DNA of 56,613 nt from NCBI GenBank assembly GCA_050742975.1, contig JBOGDQ010000191.1, positions 1 to 56,613 on the forward strand. The letters are read 5' to 3'. The notes under the pieces are model-generated. The model searched no databases, was not told the DNA's origin, and saw nothing but the letters and a program-made list of their open reading frames with translations. This stretch comes from JBDTGE01 sp050742975 (lineage in GTDB: Bacteria; Actinomycetota; Actinomycetes; Mycobacteriales; Jatrophihabitantaceae). Both the position numbers and the translations under genes were made by a program. Positions 42,764-50,315 of the stretch are shown here, piece by piece (the first letter of the stretch is position 1; every line of letters starts with the position of its first letter).

Positions 42764-43442
42764 CTACCCAACGCCGACCCCCAGTCGGTTGAGCGCGATC
42801 AGCCGACTGATCGCGCGCCGGTACTTCTTGCGATACCCGCCTGCCAGCATGTCACCGTCGAACATGTCCCCGAGCGGGACGCCGGACGCGAGGATCGGTA
42901 GCTGCCGGTCGCACAGCCGATCGGCGAGCACGACCAGGCGTAGGGCGGTGCTCTGGTCCGACCAGGTGCGCACTCCGACCAGGTGCACCGAGGACTCCCC
43001 GTCGACCAGCGCGGCCGTGAACCGCGCGGACAGGGCCTGGATCTCGCGCAGGATTCCGAAACCAACGCCCCGAGAAGGGCCGACAACCCGACCTTGCGGG
43101 CTCAATCACCCTGTCCTGCAAGGGATTGATCGACCAGATCGGCATAACCCGGAGATCGGCATAGCGCGCCGTCCCGACACCGAACCCGCCGTCCAGGTAC
43201 ACCCCTCGCGACCCGGACCGGTCGGGCCGCCGCAACAGGCCGGTGCGCGATGCCGGCGTCGCGAGCGCCGACGCGAACTCGCGCAACGCGGCGACGGCCG
43301 CCGCCTGGGACGGCTCGACCGGATCCGGACGATAGGTCTCCAGGCGCACGTCACGGGACAGCGGCGGGGGCGCCAGTGCGGCGATCAGCGCCTGGACCGG
43401 CAGCTGCGGCGAGCGGTCGACGAGGCGGATCGGCACGGGCAC
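42764..43442 (-). pseudogene. zapE: zapE (AFG1-like ATPase) remnant with internal deletion
   Basis: Two ends of one ZapE gene remain. The N-terminal part (from GTG 43442) reads VPVPIRLVDRSPQLPVQALI through LETYRPDPVEPSQAAAVAAL and stops matching just inside Walker A, at GVYLDGGFGVG, near 43170. The C-terminal part, in another frame, reads VGVRTWSDQSTALRLVVLAD, then RQLPILASGVPLGDMFDG and AGGYRKKYRRAISRL. The 200 or so residues between, holding the Walker A lysine and Walker B, are replaced by about 90 bp without similarity, containing AGATCGGCATA twice (43137 and 43153). ZapE normally acts at the division site. Confidence 0.82.
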
Positions 43443-43479
43443 CGAGCCTACTGTCGGGCGGCGTGCTGAGATTGACCTC

Positions 43480-44250
43480 ATGCGCGCCCTGCTGCCCCTG
43501 TCACCGGCCGTCGACCTGCACGCCTGGTACGCGCGCGACTGGCTGGACCGCGGCGGGCTGCGGGTGAACTTCGTCAGCAGTGCGGACGGAGCGGTCACCG
43601 CCGACGGAGTGTCCGCCGGGCTGCAGACACCGGGCGACAACCTGATCTTCGCTGCTTTGCGCGATCTGGCCGACGTCCTGCTCGTCGGTGCCGGCACGGT
43701 CCGCACCGAGGGATACGAAGCCGTGCGACTCGGCGATCGGCGTACCGCGATGCGCCTCGAGTACGGGCTGAACCCGCAGCTCCCCACGGCCGTCGTCAGC
43801 CGCTCACTTCGGCTCGATCCGGCCGCCGCGTTGTTCACCGAAGCGCCGCCCGACGCCCGGACGATCGTGCTCACGTGCGCGGCTGCCGACGCAGCGATCC
43901 GGGCTGCGCTGGAGCGGGTCGCCGACGTCGTCGTCTGCGGTGATGAGGACGTAGACCTTCCGGCCGCACGTGGCGAGCTGACCGGTCGCGGGCTCACCCG
44001 CATCCTGAGCGAGGGCGGCCCGACGCTGTTCGGCGACCTGGCCCGTACCGGCGTGGTGGACGAGGTCTGCCTTTCCCTGTCGCCGCTGCTGGCCGGTCCC
44101 GGTGCCCGTCGCATCGTTGCCGGCGAGCTGTGGACGGGCGGGCCGCGCGACCTGGACCTCGTCGGCCTGCTCGAGGAGGACGGCGCCCTGTTCCTGCGCT
44201 ACCGCGTGCGCTCCCAGTCCCATGATCGAAGTAGCGATCCGGTCGCATGA
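43480..44250 (+). CDS. RibD C-terminal-domain (pyrimidine reductase-like) protein
   Basis: A 256-residue protein with the dihydrofolate-reductase-like fold of the RibD reductase domain: RVNFVSSADGAVTADGVSAG, LQTPGDNLIFAALRDLADVL, LVGAGTVRTEGYEAV near the NADPH site, and RILSEGGPTLFGDLARTGV, which carries the conserved SEGGP motif. There is no deaminase domain. Actinobacteria carry several such paralogues, with roles beyond riboflavin. The last dozen residues (QSHDRSSDPVA) run into the broken vapC region and may not be original. ATG 43480 is divergent from the zapE remnant. Confidence 0.85.
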   Translation: MRALLPLSPAVDLHAWYARDWLDRGGLRVNFVSSADGAVTADGVSAGLQTPGDNLIFAALRDLADVLLVGAGTVRTEGYEAVRLGDRRTAMRLEYGLNPQLPTAVVSRSLRLDPAAALFTEAPPDARTIVLTCAAADAAIRAALERVADVVVCGDEDVDLPAARGELTGRGLTRILSEGGPTLFGDLARTGVVDEVCLSLSPLLAGPGARRIVAGELWTGGPRDLDLVGLLEEDGALFLRYRVRSQSHDRSSDPVA

Positions 44251-44574
44251 CGACCGCCTAGCTACCTTGATCTGCTCGAACTCGGCTGGTCGGCAACCAG
44301 TAGCCAGCACTACGACCAGATGATGGACGACCTCAGTTGGTATCAACCGCTCGAAATCAACCAGGACACCCTGGCTCTCGCCCTCGACCTACAACGTGAT
44401 CTCGTGGCACGGGGACATCATCACGGACCAGGTGTCGCCGACCTCGTGCTCGCAGCAACCGCGATCACCCACTCAGCCGGCGTGCTGCATTACGACCGCG
44501 ACTTCGACCTGATCGGAGAAGTCGATCTGCGACTCGTCCACCGCTGGATCGTGCAGCGAGGCAGCGCGGACTGA
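44251..44574 (+). pseudogene. VapC-type PIN toxin, N-terminal half missing
   Basis: The frame reads YLDLLELGWSATSSQHYDQM through LALALDLQRDLVARGHHHGP, DLVLAATAITHSAGVLHYDR and DFDLIGEVDLRLVHRWIVQR, the C-terminal two thirds of an actinobacterial VapC (about 105 of 135 residues). The first strand with the catalytic Asp is absent, and no vapB is present. The sequence begins abruptly right behind the RibD-like stop, where a TGA lies at 44248. An ATG at 44320 could give an 84-residue product, but without the N-terminal acidic residues it should be inactive. Confidence 0.78.
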
Positions 44575-44652
44575 CTGTCAACCTGCTCTGAATGCGTGGC
44601 ACCGGGCGAGGCGTCCTCGAAGCACGTCGGCGAGTACGTCCAGAATGAGCGC

Positions 44653-44775
44653 ATGCAACTACCCGTAATGCCCCCCGTGCTGCCGATGCTGGCCAAACCG
44701 ACAAAGGGATTCGACCAACTCCCCACGACTGACGTTCTCTGGGAGCCGAAATGGGACGGATTTGGTCGTACTTGA
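44653..44775 (+). pseudogene. Fragment of an ATP-dependent DNA ligase gene
   Basis: A 40-codon frame reading MQLPVMPPVLPMLAKPTKGF, then DQLPTTDVLWEPKWDGFGRT and stop. It matches the first 40 residues of LigC/LigD-type ligases, including the adenylation motif KWDG (K33), and parallels the intact ligase encoded 0.7 kb downstream (MDLPVVPPIKPMLAK and EGKWDGFRAIVF). Similarity ends at the KWDGF motif; the next 54 bases lead to higA. It is a paralogous remnant rather than an exact duplicate, since many positions differ. Confidence 0.75.
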
Positions 44776-44829
44776 CCGTTAGTGGTGAACGGCAGGGACC
44801 ATAAGGACATCGACGCTTGGTCCGACCGG

Positions 44830-45117
44830 CTATGCGACGTTGACGAGTCTCTTGACCTTAGGAGCATCACCCGCGCGCTCATGAGCCAGGTCGTAGGCGA
44901 GCTGCAGTGCGAGCCAAGATCGTGCGCTGCTCGCTCCCGCGGCCTCAAGGCGGACGGCGAGCTTCGGACTGATCGCGGCGTGCTCGTTCACCACGCGGCT
45001 CAGAGTCACACGAGAGACGCCGAGCCGCTCAGCCGCTTCGGTGAGGCTGAGCCCGAGGTCGGCAAGCACGTCCTCGCGGAGGATCGCGCCCGGGTGCACC
45101 GGATTCTTCATCGTCAT
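44830..45117 (-). CDS. higA: HigA-type antitoxin (XRE helix-turn-helix)
   Basis: A 95-residue HigA antitoxin. It starts MKNPVHPGAILREDVLADLG, has the helix-turn-helix LTEAAERLGVSRVTLSRVVN and ends with SPKLAVRLEAAG and SWLALQLAYDLAHER. It neutralises the HigB ribonuclease and represses the operon. It follows higB by 12 bp, the reverse toxin-first order normal for higBA. Base composition is less GC-rich than the neighbours. ATG 45117 and ATG 45111 are both possible starts. Confidence 0.92.
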   Translation of the reverse strand: MTMKNPVHPGAILREDVLADLGLSLTEAAERLGVSRVTLSRVVNEHAAISPKLAVRLEAAGASSARSWLALQLAYDLAHERAGDAPKVKRLVNVA

Positions 45118-45129
45118 GACCGCTCTCCT

Positions 45130-45408
45130 TCAGTGATAGTCCTGGTAGTCGACGAGTTCGACATCTTGCTTGCGGAACCGGAACGTCACCCGCCAGTTGC
45201 CATTGACCCAGATGGACCAATGCCCAGCCAACTCGCCTTTCAGCGGATGCAGCCGAAACGATGGGATCGCAAGGTCATCCGTCGACACCGCCACATCCAA
45301 GGCTGACAAGATGCGATTCAGTTTGTCGACATGGGCCGCCTGAACGCCCCTCTTGGATCCGGTGCGATACAGCGCCTCCAGGCCCTTGTGTCGAAAGCTG
45401 ACGATCAC
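45130..45408 (-). CDS. higB: HigB-type toxin (RelE superfamily mRNA interferase)
   Basis: A 92-residue HigB toxin, which cleaves mRNA on the ribosome. Family features are VIVSFRHKGLEALYRTGSKR at the start, HVDKLNRILSALDVA, the FRLHPLKGELAGHWSIWVNG motif and the catalytic-side WRVTFRFRKQDVELVDYQDY. GTG 45408 is chosen because it gives the family start VIVSF; a TTG at 45417 would add MVD. No Shine-Dalgarno is seen, and GATACA lies about 12 bases upstream of the GTG, so the mRNA may be leaderless. higA follows; both are read toward the ligase fragment. Confidence 0.9.
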   Translation of the reverse strand: MIVSFRHKGLEALYRTGSKRGVQAAHVDKLNRILSALDVAVSTDDLAIPSFRLHPLKGELAGHWSIWVNGNWRVTFRFRKQDVELVDYQDYH

Positions 45409-45417
45409 ATCTACCAA

Positions 45418-45436
45418 TGTATCGCGTAGCGTTACA
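45418..45436. promoter_or_regulatory. Candidate HigA operator and higBA promoter
   Basis: TGTATCGCGTAGCGTTACA (19 bp) is an imperfect palindrome: TGTATCGC and, on the other strand, TGTAACGC, 7 of 8 matching. On the higB strand GATACA looks like a -10 box and TTGTAA further upstream like a -35 box. It lies between the divergent higB and ligase genes, the expected place for HigA autoregulation. Confidence 0.55.
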
Positions 45437-45472
45437 CTTTACAAGCCGGGACGTAGCTCATAGGTTTGCGGC

Positions 45473-46546
45473 ATGGATCTTCCGGTGGTGCCGCCGATCA
45501 AGCCTATGCTTGCGAAGGCGGTCCCCAGCCTCAAGGCGCTTCCGGCCGGTAACTATCTCTTCGAGGGCAAGTGGGACGGGTTCCGGGCGATCGTGTTCCG
45601 GGACGGCGACGAGGTGGAGTTCGGCAGCCGCAACGAGAAGCCGATGACCCGCTACTTCCCGGAGCTGGTCGAGGCGGTGCGGGCGGAGCTGCCGGAGCGC
45701 TGCGTGATCGACGGCGAGATCGTCCTCGTCGACGGTGACGGCCTGGACTTCGAGGCGTTGCAGCAGCGCATCCACCCGGCGGCCTCGCGCGTCACCATGC
45801 TGAGCGAGACGACCCCGGCCGCGTTCATCGCGTTCGACCTGCTGGCACTCGGCGACGACGACTACACCGGCCGGCCGTTCACCGAACGCCGCACCGCGTT
45901 GGTGCAGGCGCTGGACGGCGCCGGAACGTCGATCCATCTCACGCCCGCGACCACCGACCGCGACTTGGCCGAACGCTGGTTCACCGAGTTCGAGGGTGCC
46001 GGTCTGGACGGCGTCGTGGCCAAGCCGCTGGAGCTCACCTACCAGCCGGACAAGCGGGTGATGTTCAAGATCAAGCACGAGCGCACCGCGGACTGTGTGG
46101 TGGCCGGCTATCGCGTGCACAAGAGCGGGCCCGACGCGATCGGCTCGCTCATGCTCGGGCTCTACCGCGACGACACGCTCGCCTCGGTCGGCGTCATCGG
46201 CGCCTTCCCGATGGCCCGCCGGCGCGAGCTGTTCGCGGAGCTGCAGCCGCTGGTCGCGGACTTCGCCGATCACCCGTGGAACTGGGCGGCGCACGAAGCG
46301 GGCGCGCGAACACCCCGCAAGGGTGAGGGCTCGCGCTGGAACAACGGCAAGGACCTGTCCTTCGTCCCGCTCCGGCCCGAGCGCGTGGTCGAGGTCCGCT
46401 ACGACCACATGGAGGGCGAGCGGTTCCGGCACACGGCACAGTTCAATCGCTGGCGCCCGGACCGGGCACCGAGATCGTGCACGTACGAGCAGCTCGAGCA
46501 GCCGGTGACGTTCCGGCTGGACGACATCGTCCCCGGCCTGCGCTAG
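45473..46546 (+). CDS. ligC: ATP-dependent DNA ligase (LigC type)
   Basis: A 357-residue ATP-dependent ligase that seals nicks, in addition to the housekeeping NAD-dependent LigA. The nucleotidyltransferase domain has motif I FEGKWDGFRAIV (adenylated K33), motif III CVIDGEIVLVDGDGLDFEAL, motif IV GLDGVVAKPL and motif V RVMFKIKHERTADCVVAGYR; the C-terminal OB fold covers about residues 235-357. It has no polymerase or nuclease domain, so it is LigC-like rather than LigD. No Shine-Dalgarno is apparent. The remnant of a second ligase lies upstream, beyond higBA. Confidence 0.92.
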   Translation: MDLPVVPPIKPMLAKAVPSLKALPAGNYLFEGKWDGFRAIVFRDGDEVEFGSRNEKPMTRYFPELVEAVRAELPERCVIDGEIVLVDGDGLDFEALQQRIHPAASRVTMLSETTPAAFIAFDLLALGDDDYTGRPFTERRTALVQALDGAGTSIHLTPATTDRDLAERWFTEFEGAGLDGVVAKPLELTYQPDKRVMFKIKHERTADCVVAGYRVHKSGPDAIGSLMLGLYRDDTLASVGVIGAFPMARRRELFAELQPLVADFADHPWNWAAHEAGARTPRKGEGSRWNNGKDLSFVPLRPERVVEVRYDHMEGERFRHTAQFNRWRPDRAPRSCTYEQLEQPVTFRLDDIVPGLR

Positions 46547-46604
46547 CACGCCGGCCATCAGTCGGTCAGACAGCCGGGCAGGCCGGACGGCACGGGCCGG
46601 TACC

Positions 46605-48194
46605 GTGCATCTGGTGACCCCGTCGACCGCGCACCGCACCCGGGTGCTGGCCGCGGCGGTGTCCCTGCTGATGCTGGCCAGCTGCACCCAGACCTTCGGC
46701 GGACGCGGGACGCCGGGCAGCGCTCAGCCGAGCACGCCCGCCCCGCCGTCACGGTCCGCCGGCCTGCCGGCACAGCAGAAGATCACCTTCTCCTCGTGCG
46801 ACAACCTCTTCGACAGCTCGAAGATCCCGGTCCCGACCTCGCTACGCGGCCAGATCACCTTCGGCTGCGCCTCGCTGCCGGTGCCGCTCGACTACCGCGA
46901 CCCGTCCGGCCGGTCCATCTCGCTCGAGCTGGTAAGGGTGCACGACACCGCGAGCTCCGATCAGCTCGGCGCGCTGCTAGTCAACCCCGGCGGCCCCGGC
47001 GCCTCTGGTCTGCAGCTGGCGCTCGGCCTCACCGGCAGGATCGACCCGAACGTGCTGGCCCACTTCGACCTGATCGGCTTCGACCCGCGCGGCGTCGGCC
47101 TGTCCAGCCCGATCCAGTGCATCAGCAACCAGACCAAGGACCAGCTCAACGCCGCCTCGCCGGACGTGCTGACGACGGCGGGGTTCGAGCAGGCGAAGGC
47201 ACTGGCCAAGCAGACCGCCGACGCGTGCAGCACGAAGTACGGACCGGCCCTGGCGCAGTACAACACGGTGAACACGGCGCGAGACATGGACCGGATCCGG
47301 CAGGCCGTCGGCGACGATCAGATGAACTACCTCGGCTTCTCCTACGGCACCGAACTCGGCTCGATCTACGCGCACCTGTTCCCGGGCCGGATCCGCGTCG
47401 CCGTCCTCGACGGGGCCGTCGACCCGCTCACGAGCGGGATCGCTTCGCTCGCCGACCAGGTCCAGGGGTTCGAGTCGGCGTTCGACCAGTTCGCCGCCGA
47501 CTGCGTCAAGCACAGCCCGTGCTCCTCACTCGGCGACCCGCGCCAGGCGGTCTACGAGATCGTGGCCAAGGCGACGGCACAGCCCCTCGGCACCAGCGAC
47601 AGCGAGGAGACGCGCGAGGTGACCAGCTCGCTCGTCCTCACCGGCATCCTCGAGGCGCTGTACGCCAAGAGCGAGTGGCGCGACCTCGGGACCGCGCTCC
47701 TCGCCGCGCGCAACGGGGACGGCGAGGGCCTGCTCAAGCTCGCCGACGCCTACAACCAGCGCTACAGCGGGCAGTACACGAACATCATGGACGCGAACAC
47801 GACCATCGGCTGCAACGACGAGAAGCCCGGGCCGACCGACGCCCAGATCAGGGCCGCCGCCGCGTCCTGGGCCAAGCGGTTCCCGATCTTCGGGACGTGG
47901 AACGCGGCCGGGCTCTTCGGCTGCCAGCAGTGGCAGCCCGATCGAACGCCGGTCCCGCTGCCCACCGCCCCGACACCGACGAAGGTCCTCGTGCTCGGGA
48001 ACCTGCACGACCCGGCCACGCCCTACCAGGGCGCGATCGATCTGGTCCGGACCATGGGCAACGCCGAGCTGCTCAGCTGGGACGGCGAGGGCCACACGTC
48101 CTACCTGCTGGGCAGCACCTGCATCGACGACTACGTCAACGCCTACCTGATCGACCAGAAGCTGCCACCGGCGGGAACCACGTGCCCGGCCTGA
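46605..48194 (+). CDS. Secreted alpha/beta-hydrolase lipoprotein (tripeptidyl aminopeptidase-like)
   Basis: A 529-residue exported protein with a lipobox (LMLASC), a Pro/Ser-rich linker and an alpha/beta hydrolase of the S33-related type. Visible are LLVNPGGPGASGLQLALGL (oxyanion region), FDPRGVGLSSPIQC, the nucleophile elbow LGFSYGTELGSIYAHLFPG (Ser), VLVLGNLHDPATPYQGAIDL (Asp) and WDGEGHTSYLLGSTCIDDYV (His). Mycobacterial and Streptomyces relatives release N-terminal tripeptides or act as proline-type peptidases; the actual specificity is unknown. GTG 46605 or GTG 46614 may be the start. A second hydrolase gene overlaps its end by 13 bp. Confidence 0.87.
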   Translation: MHLVTPSTAHRTRVLAAAVSLLMLASCTQTFGGRGTPGSAQPSTPAPPSRSAGLPAQQKITFSSCDNLFDSSKIPVPTSLRGQITFGCASLPVPLDYRDPSGRSISLELVRVHDTASSDQLGALLVNPGGPGASGLQLALGLTGRIDPNVLAHFDLIGFDPRGVGLSSPIQCISNQTKDQLNAASPDVLTTAGFEQAKALAKQTADACSTKYGPALAQYNTVNTARDMDRIRQAVGDDQMNYLGFSYGTELGSIYAHLFPGRIRVAVLDGAVDPLTSGIASLADQVQGFESAFDQFAADCVKHSPCSSLGDPRQAVYEIVAKATAQPLGTSDSEETREVTSSLVLTGILEALYAKSEWRDLGTALLAARNGDGEGLLKLADAYNQRYSGQYTNIMDANTTIGCNDEKPGPTDAQIRAAAASWAKRFPIFGTWNAAGLFGCQQWQPDRTPVPLPTAPTPTKVLVLGNLHDPATPYQGAIDLVRTMGNAELLSWDGEGHTSYLLGSTCIDDYVNAYLIDQKLPPAGTTCPA

Positions 48195-48877
48195 CCGTCG
48201 CCGCACCACACGGGGACGTCATCGGCGTCGCGCTGGTATTGCACGGCGGTCAGGAGAACAGCACCAGGCCGGTCCGTCGCGGCAACCTGGCGGCATTGCG
48301 CATGCTCCCGTTCGCCCGGTCGCTGCACGCGGCCGGAGCGTCGTCGGGCCTTGCCGTCGCGCGGCTGCGGTACCAGCTGCGCGGATGGAACGGTGACCTG
48401 CGCTCGCCGGTCGGCGACGCCCGCCGGGCGCTCGCCGAGCTGACCGGCCGCTTTCCCGGCGTCCCGCTCGCCCTGGTCGGGCACTCGATGGGTGGCCGTA
48501 CCGCGATCCATATCGCTGACGACCCGGCCGTTCACGCCGTCGTCGCGCTCGCACCGTGGATCGAGAAGGGCGAGCCGGTCGAGACGATGACCGGACGCCG
48601 GCTGCTGGTGGTGCACGGCGATCGCGACCGCATCACGAATCCTCGAGCGTCTGCCGCGTACACCGCGGCGGTCGCGGGCTGCGCCGAGTCGGCCAGCTAC
48701 CTCGCCATCCGCGGCGAGCGGCACGCCATGCTCTGTCGGCCCCGGCTCTGGCACCGGTTGAGCACCGGCTTCGTCCTCGGTGCGCTGTTCGGCGCACCGT
48801 CCGAGGGAAGCGGTGACGACGACACGGCGAACCTGGTCAGCAAGGCACTTGCCGGAGAGCCCCTTCTCGTCGTCTGA
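48182..48877 (+). CDS. Alpha/beta hydrolase, cytoplasmic
   Basis: A 231-residue alpha/beta-hydrolase with GVALVLHGGQENST near the start, the nucleophile elbow VPLALVGHSMGGRTAIHIA (Ser in GHSMG), the acid in LLVVHGDRDRITNPRASAAY and a C-terminal His in YLAIRGERHAML. It has no signal sequence. The substrate is unknown. GTG 48182 overlaps the previous gene by 13 bp, implying joint translation with the secreted peptidase. Confidence 0.83.
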   Translation: MPGLTVAAPHGDVIGVALVLHGGQENSTRPVRRGNLAALRMLPFARSLHAAGASSGLAVARLRYQLRGWNGDLRSPVGDARRALAELTGRFPGVPLALVGHSMGGRTAIHIADDPAVHAVVALAPWIEKGEPVETMTGRRLLVVHGDRDRITNPRASAAYTAAVAGCAESASYLAIRGERHAMLCRPRLWHRLSTGFVLGALFGAPSEGSGDDDTANLVSKALAGEPLLVV

Positions 48878-48902
48878 TTGCAGGATTCTGACGGCCGATG
48901 GT

Positions 48903-48909
48903 GGAGGAG
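48903..48909 (+). promoter_or_regulatory. Ribosome binding site deciding the start of the CFA-synthase-like gene
   Basis: GGAGGAG lies 9 bases upstream of ATG 48919, ideal spacing for a Shine-Dalgarno. The earlier in-frame ATG 48898 would place this motif inside the coding region, so 48919 is the better start. Confidence 0.65.
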
Positions 48910-48918
48910 AAGACGGAG

Positions 48919-50223
48919 ATGACACTGCTCGAGCGCGGAACCGGTGCGTCCGCCCGCGGTCCGATCGACGCCGCCCTGATCGGTCCTGTGCCCTCGCCCG
49001 ACCCGGTGTTGTGGCCCGACGTGGCGAGGGTCCCGCACACCCCGGTACGCGCTGCCGTGGCCCGGCGGATCTTCCGGCGGGCGGTCGAGCGCCTGCCGCT
49101 GCGCGTGGTCGAGCCGGGTGGGCACCGCTACGGTGGCGGCACCGGCACCGACCCCGAGCTCCGCCTGGACCGGCCGGTGCCGTTCTTCCACCGGCTCGGC
49201 GCCACCGGGACGATCGGCTTCGGCGAGGCCTACATGGCCGGCGACTGGATGGCCGAGGATCTGGCCGGCGTCCTGGCCGCGTTCGCCGCGAACATGCGCG
49301 AGCTGGTGCCGGAGTTCCTGCACAAGCTGCGGCACGCCGTGCTCAGCCGGATGCCGGACAGCCACGACAACACCGTCGAGGGCGCGCGGCAGAACATCCG
49401 GCACCACTACGACCTGTCCAACGACCTGTTCAAGACGTTCCTGGACGAGTCGATGACCTACTCCTCGGCCGTCTTCACCGGCGAGCCCGACGGCTCGGCC
49501 GAGGACCTCGCCGTCGCGCAGCGTCGCAAGATCGACCGATTGCTGGACGCGGCATCGGTCGGCGCGGGAACGCGGGTCCTGGAGATCGGGACGGGCTGGG
49601 GCGAGCTGGCGATCCGGGCCGCGCGGCGCGGCGCCGAGGTCACCACCCTGACGATCTCGGTAGAGCAGGCCGAGCTGGCGCGCGAGCGAATCGCCGCCGA
49701 GGGGCTGGGTGACCGGGTCACCGTGCAGCTCGAGGACTACCGCCAGGCGCGAGGCAGCTACGACGCCGTGGTCAGCGTGGAGATGATCGAGGCCGTCGGG
49801 GCCAATCACTGGAACGAGTACTTCGGCACGATCGACCGACTGCTCGCACCGGGCGGGCGCGTCGGGCTGCAGGCGATCCTGCAGGACGACGACACCGTGC
49901 TGGCCACGCGCGACACCTACACCTGGATCCGCAAATACATCTTCCCTGGCGGACAGCTGGCGTCGGTGGAGGCGATCGACCGGACGCTGAAGGCCGGCAC
50001 CGCACTGCGGATAGCCGATCGGTACAGCTTCGGCAGGCACTACGCCGAGACGCTGCGCCGCTGGCGGGCACGGTTCGAGGAGCGGGCCGGCGCCGTCGCC
50101 GCGCTCGGGTTCGACCAGACGTTCCGCCGCATGTGGTCGCTGTACCTCGCCTACTCCGAGGCCGGATTTCGCACCGGATACCTCGACGTCACCCAGTTCA
50201 CGCTGACCAAGGCCGCCGGCTAA
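48919..50223 (+). CDS. Cyclopropane-fatty-acyl-phospholipid synthase-like methyltransferase
   Basis: A 434-residue SAM-dependent methyltransferase of the CFA/mycolic-acid-cyclopropane synthase family, which adds a methylene or methyl group to unsaturated acyl chains of membrane lipids. The N-terminal lipid-binding part has PVPFFHRLGATGTIGFGEAY and ATGTIGF-type residues. Then come IRHHYDLSNDLFKTFLDESM with TYSSAVF, the SAM site RVLEIGTGWGELAIRAARRG, TTLTISVEQAELARERI, VVSVEMIEAVGANHWNEYF, and the C-terminal FRTGYLDVTQFTL. The start is set by GGAGGAG; ATG 48898 is an alternative. An EamA transporter gene follows 92 bp later. Confidence 0.9.
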   Translation: MTLLERGTGASARGPIDAALIGPVPSPDPVLWPDVARVPHTPVRAAVARRIFRRAVERLPLRVVEPGGHRYGGGTGTDPELRLDRPVPFFHRLGATGTIGFGEAYMAGDWMAEDLAGVLAAFAANMRELVPEFLHKLRHAVLSRMPDSHDNTVEGARQNIRHHYDLSNDLFKTFLDESMTYSSAVFTGEPDGSAEDLAVAQRRKIDRLLDAASVGAGTRVLEIGTGWGELAIRAARRGAEVTTLTISVEQAELARERIAAEGLGDRVTVQLEDYRQARGSYDAVVSVEMIEAVGANHWNEYFGTIDRLLAPGGRVGLQAILQDDDTVLATRDTYTWIRKYIFPGGQLASVEAIDRTLKAGTALRIADRYSFGRHYAETLRRWRARFEERAGAVAALGFDQTFRRMWSLYLAYSEAGFRTGYLDVTQFTLTKAAG

Positions 50224-50315
50224 AGAGATCGTCGCGCCCGGATACCGTGTGGCGTGAGCCCGCCCCACGAAGCCGCTGCGCAACCTGCACTCCGCGCCTC
50301 CGCGAGGACCCCTAC

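Noticed and set aside
42852..44114. A 420-codon minus-strand frame that covers the zapE N-terminus
   Set aside because: Only codons after about 43442 match ZapE; the upstream half is antisense to the RibD-like gene, so it is not a fusion protein.
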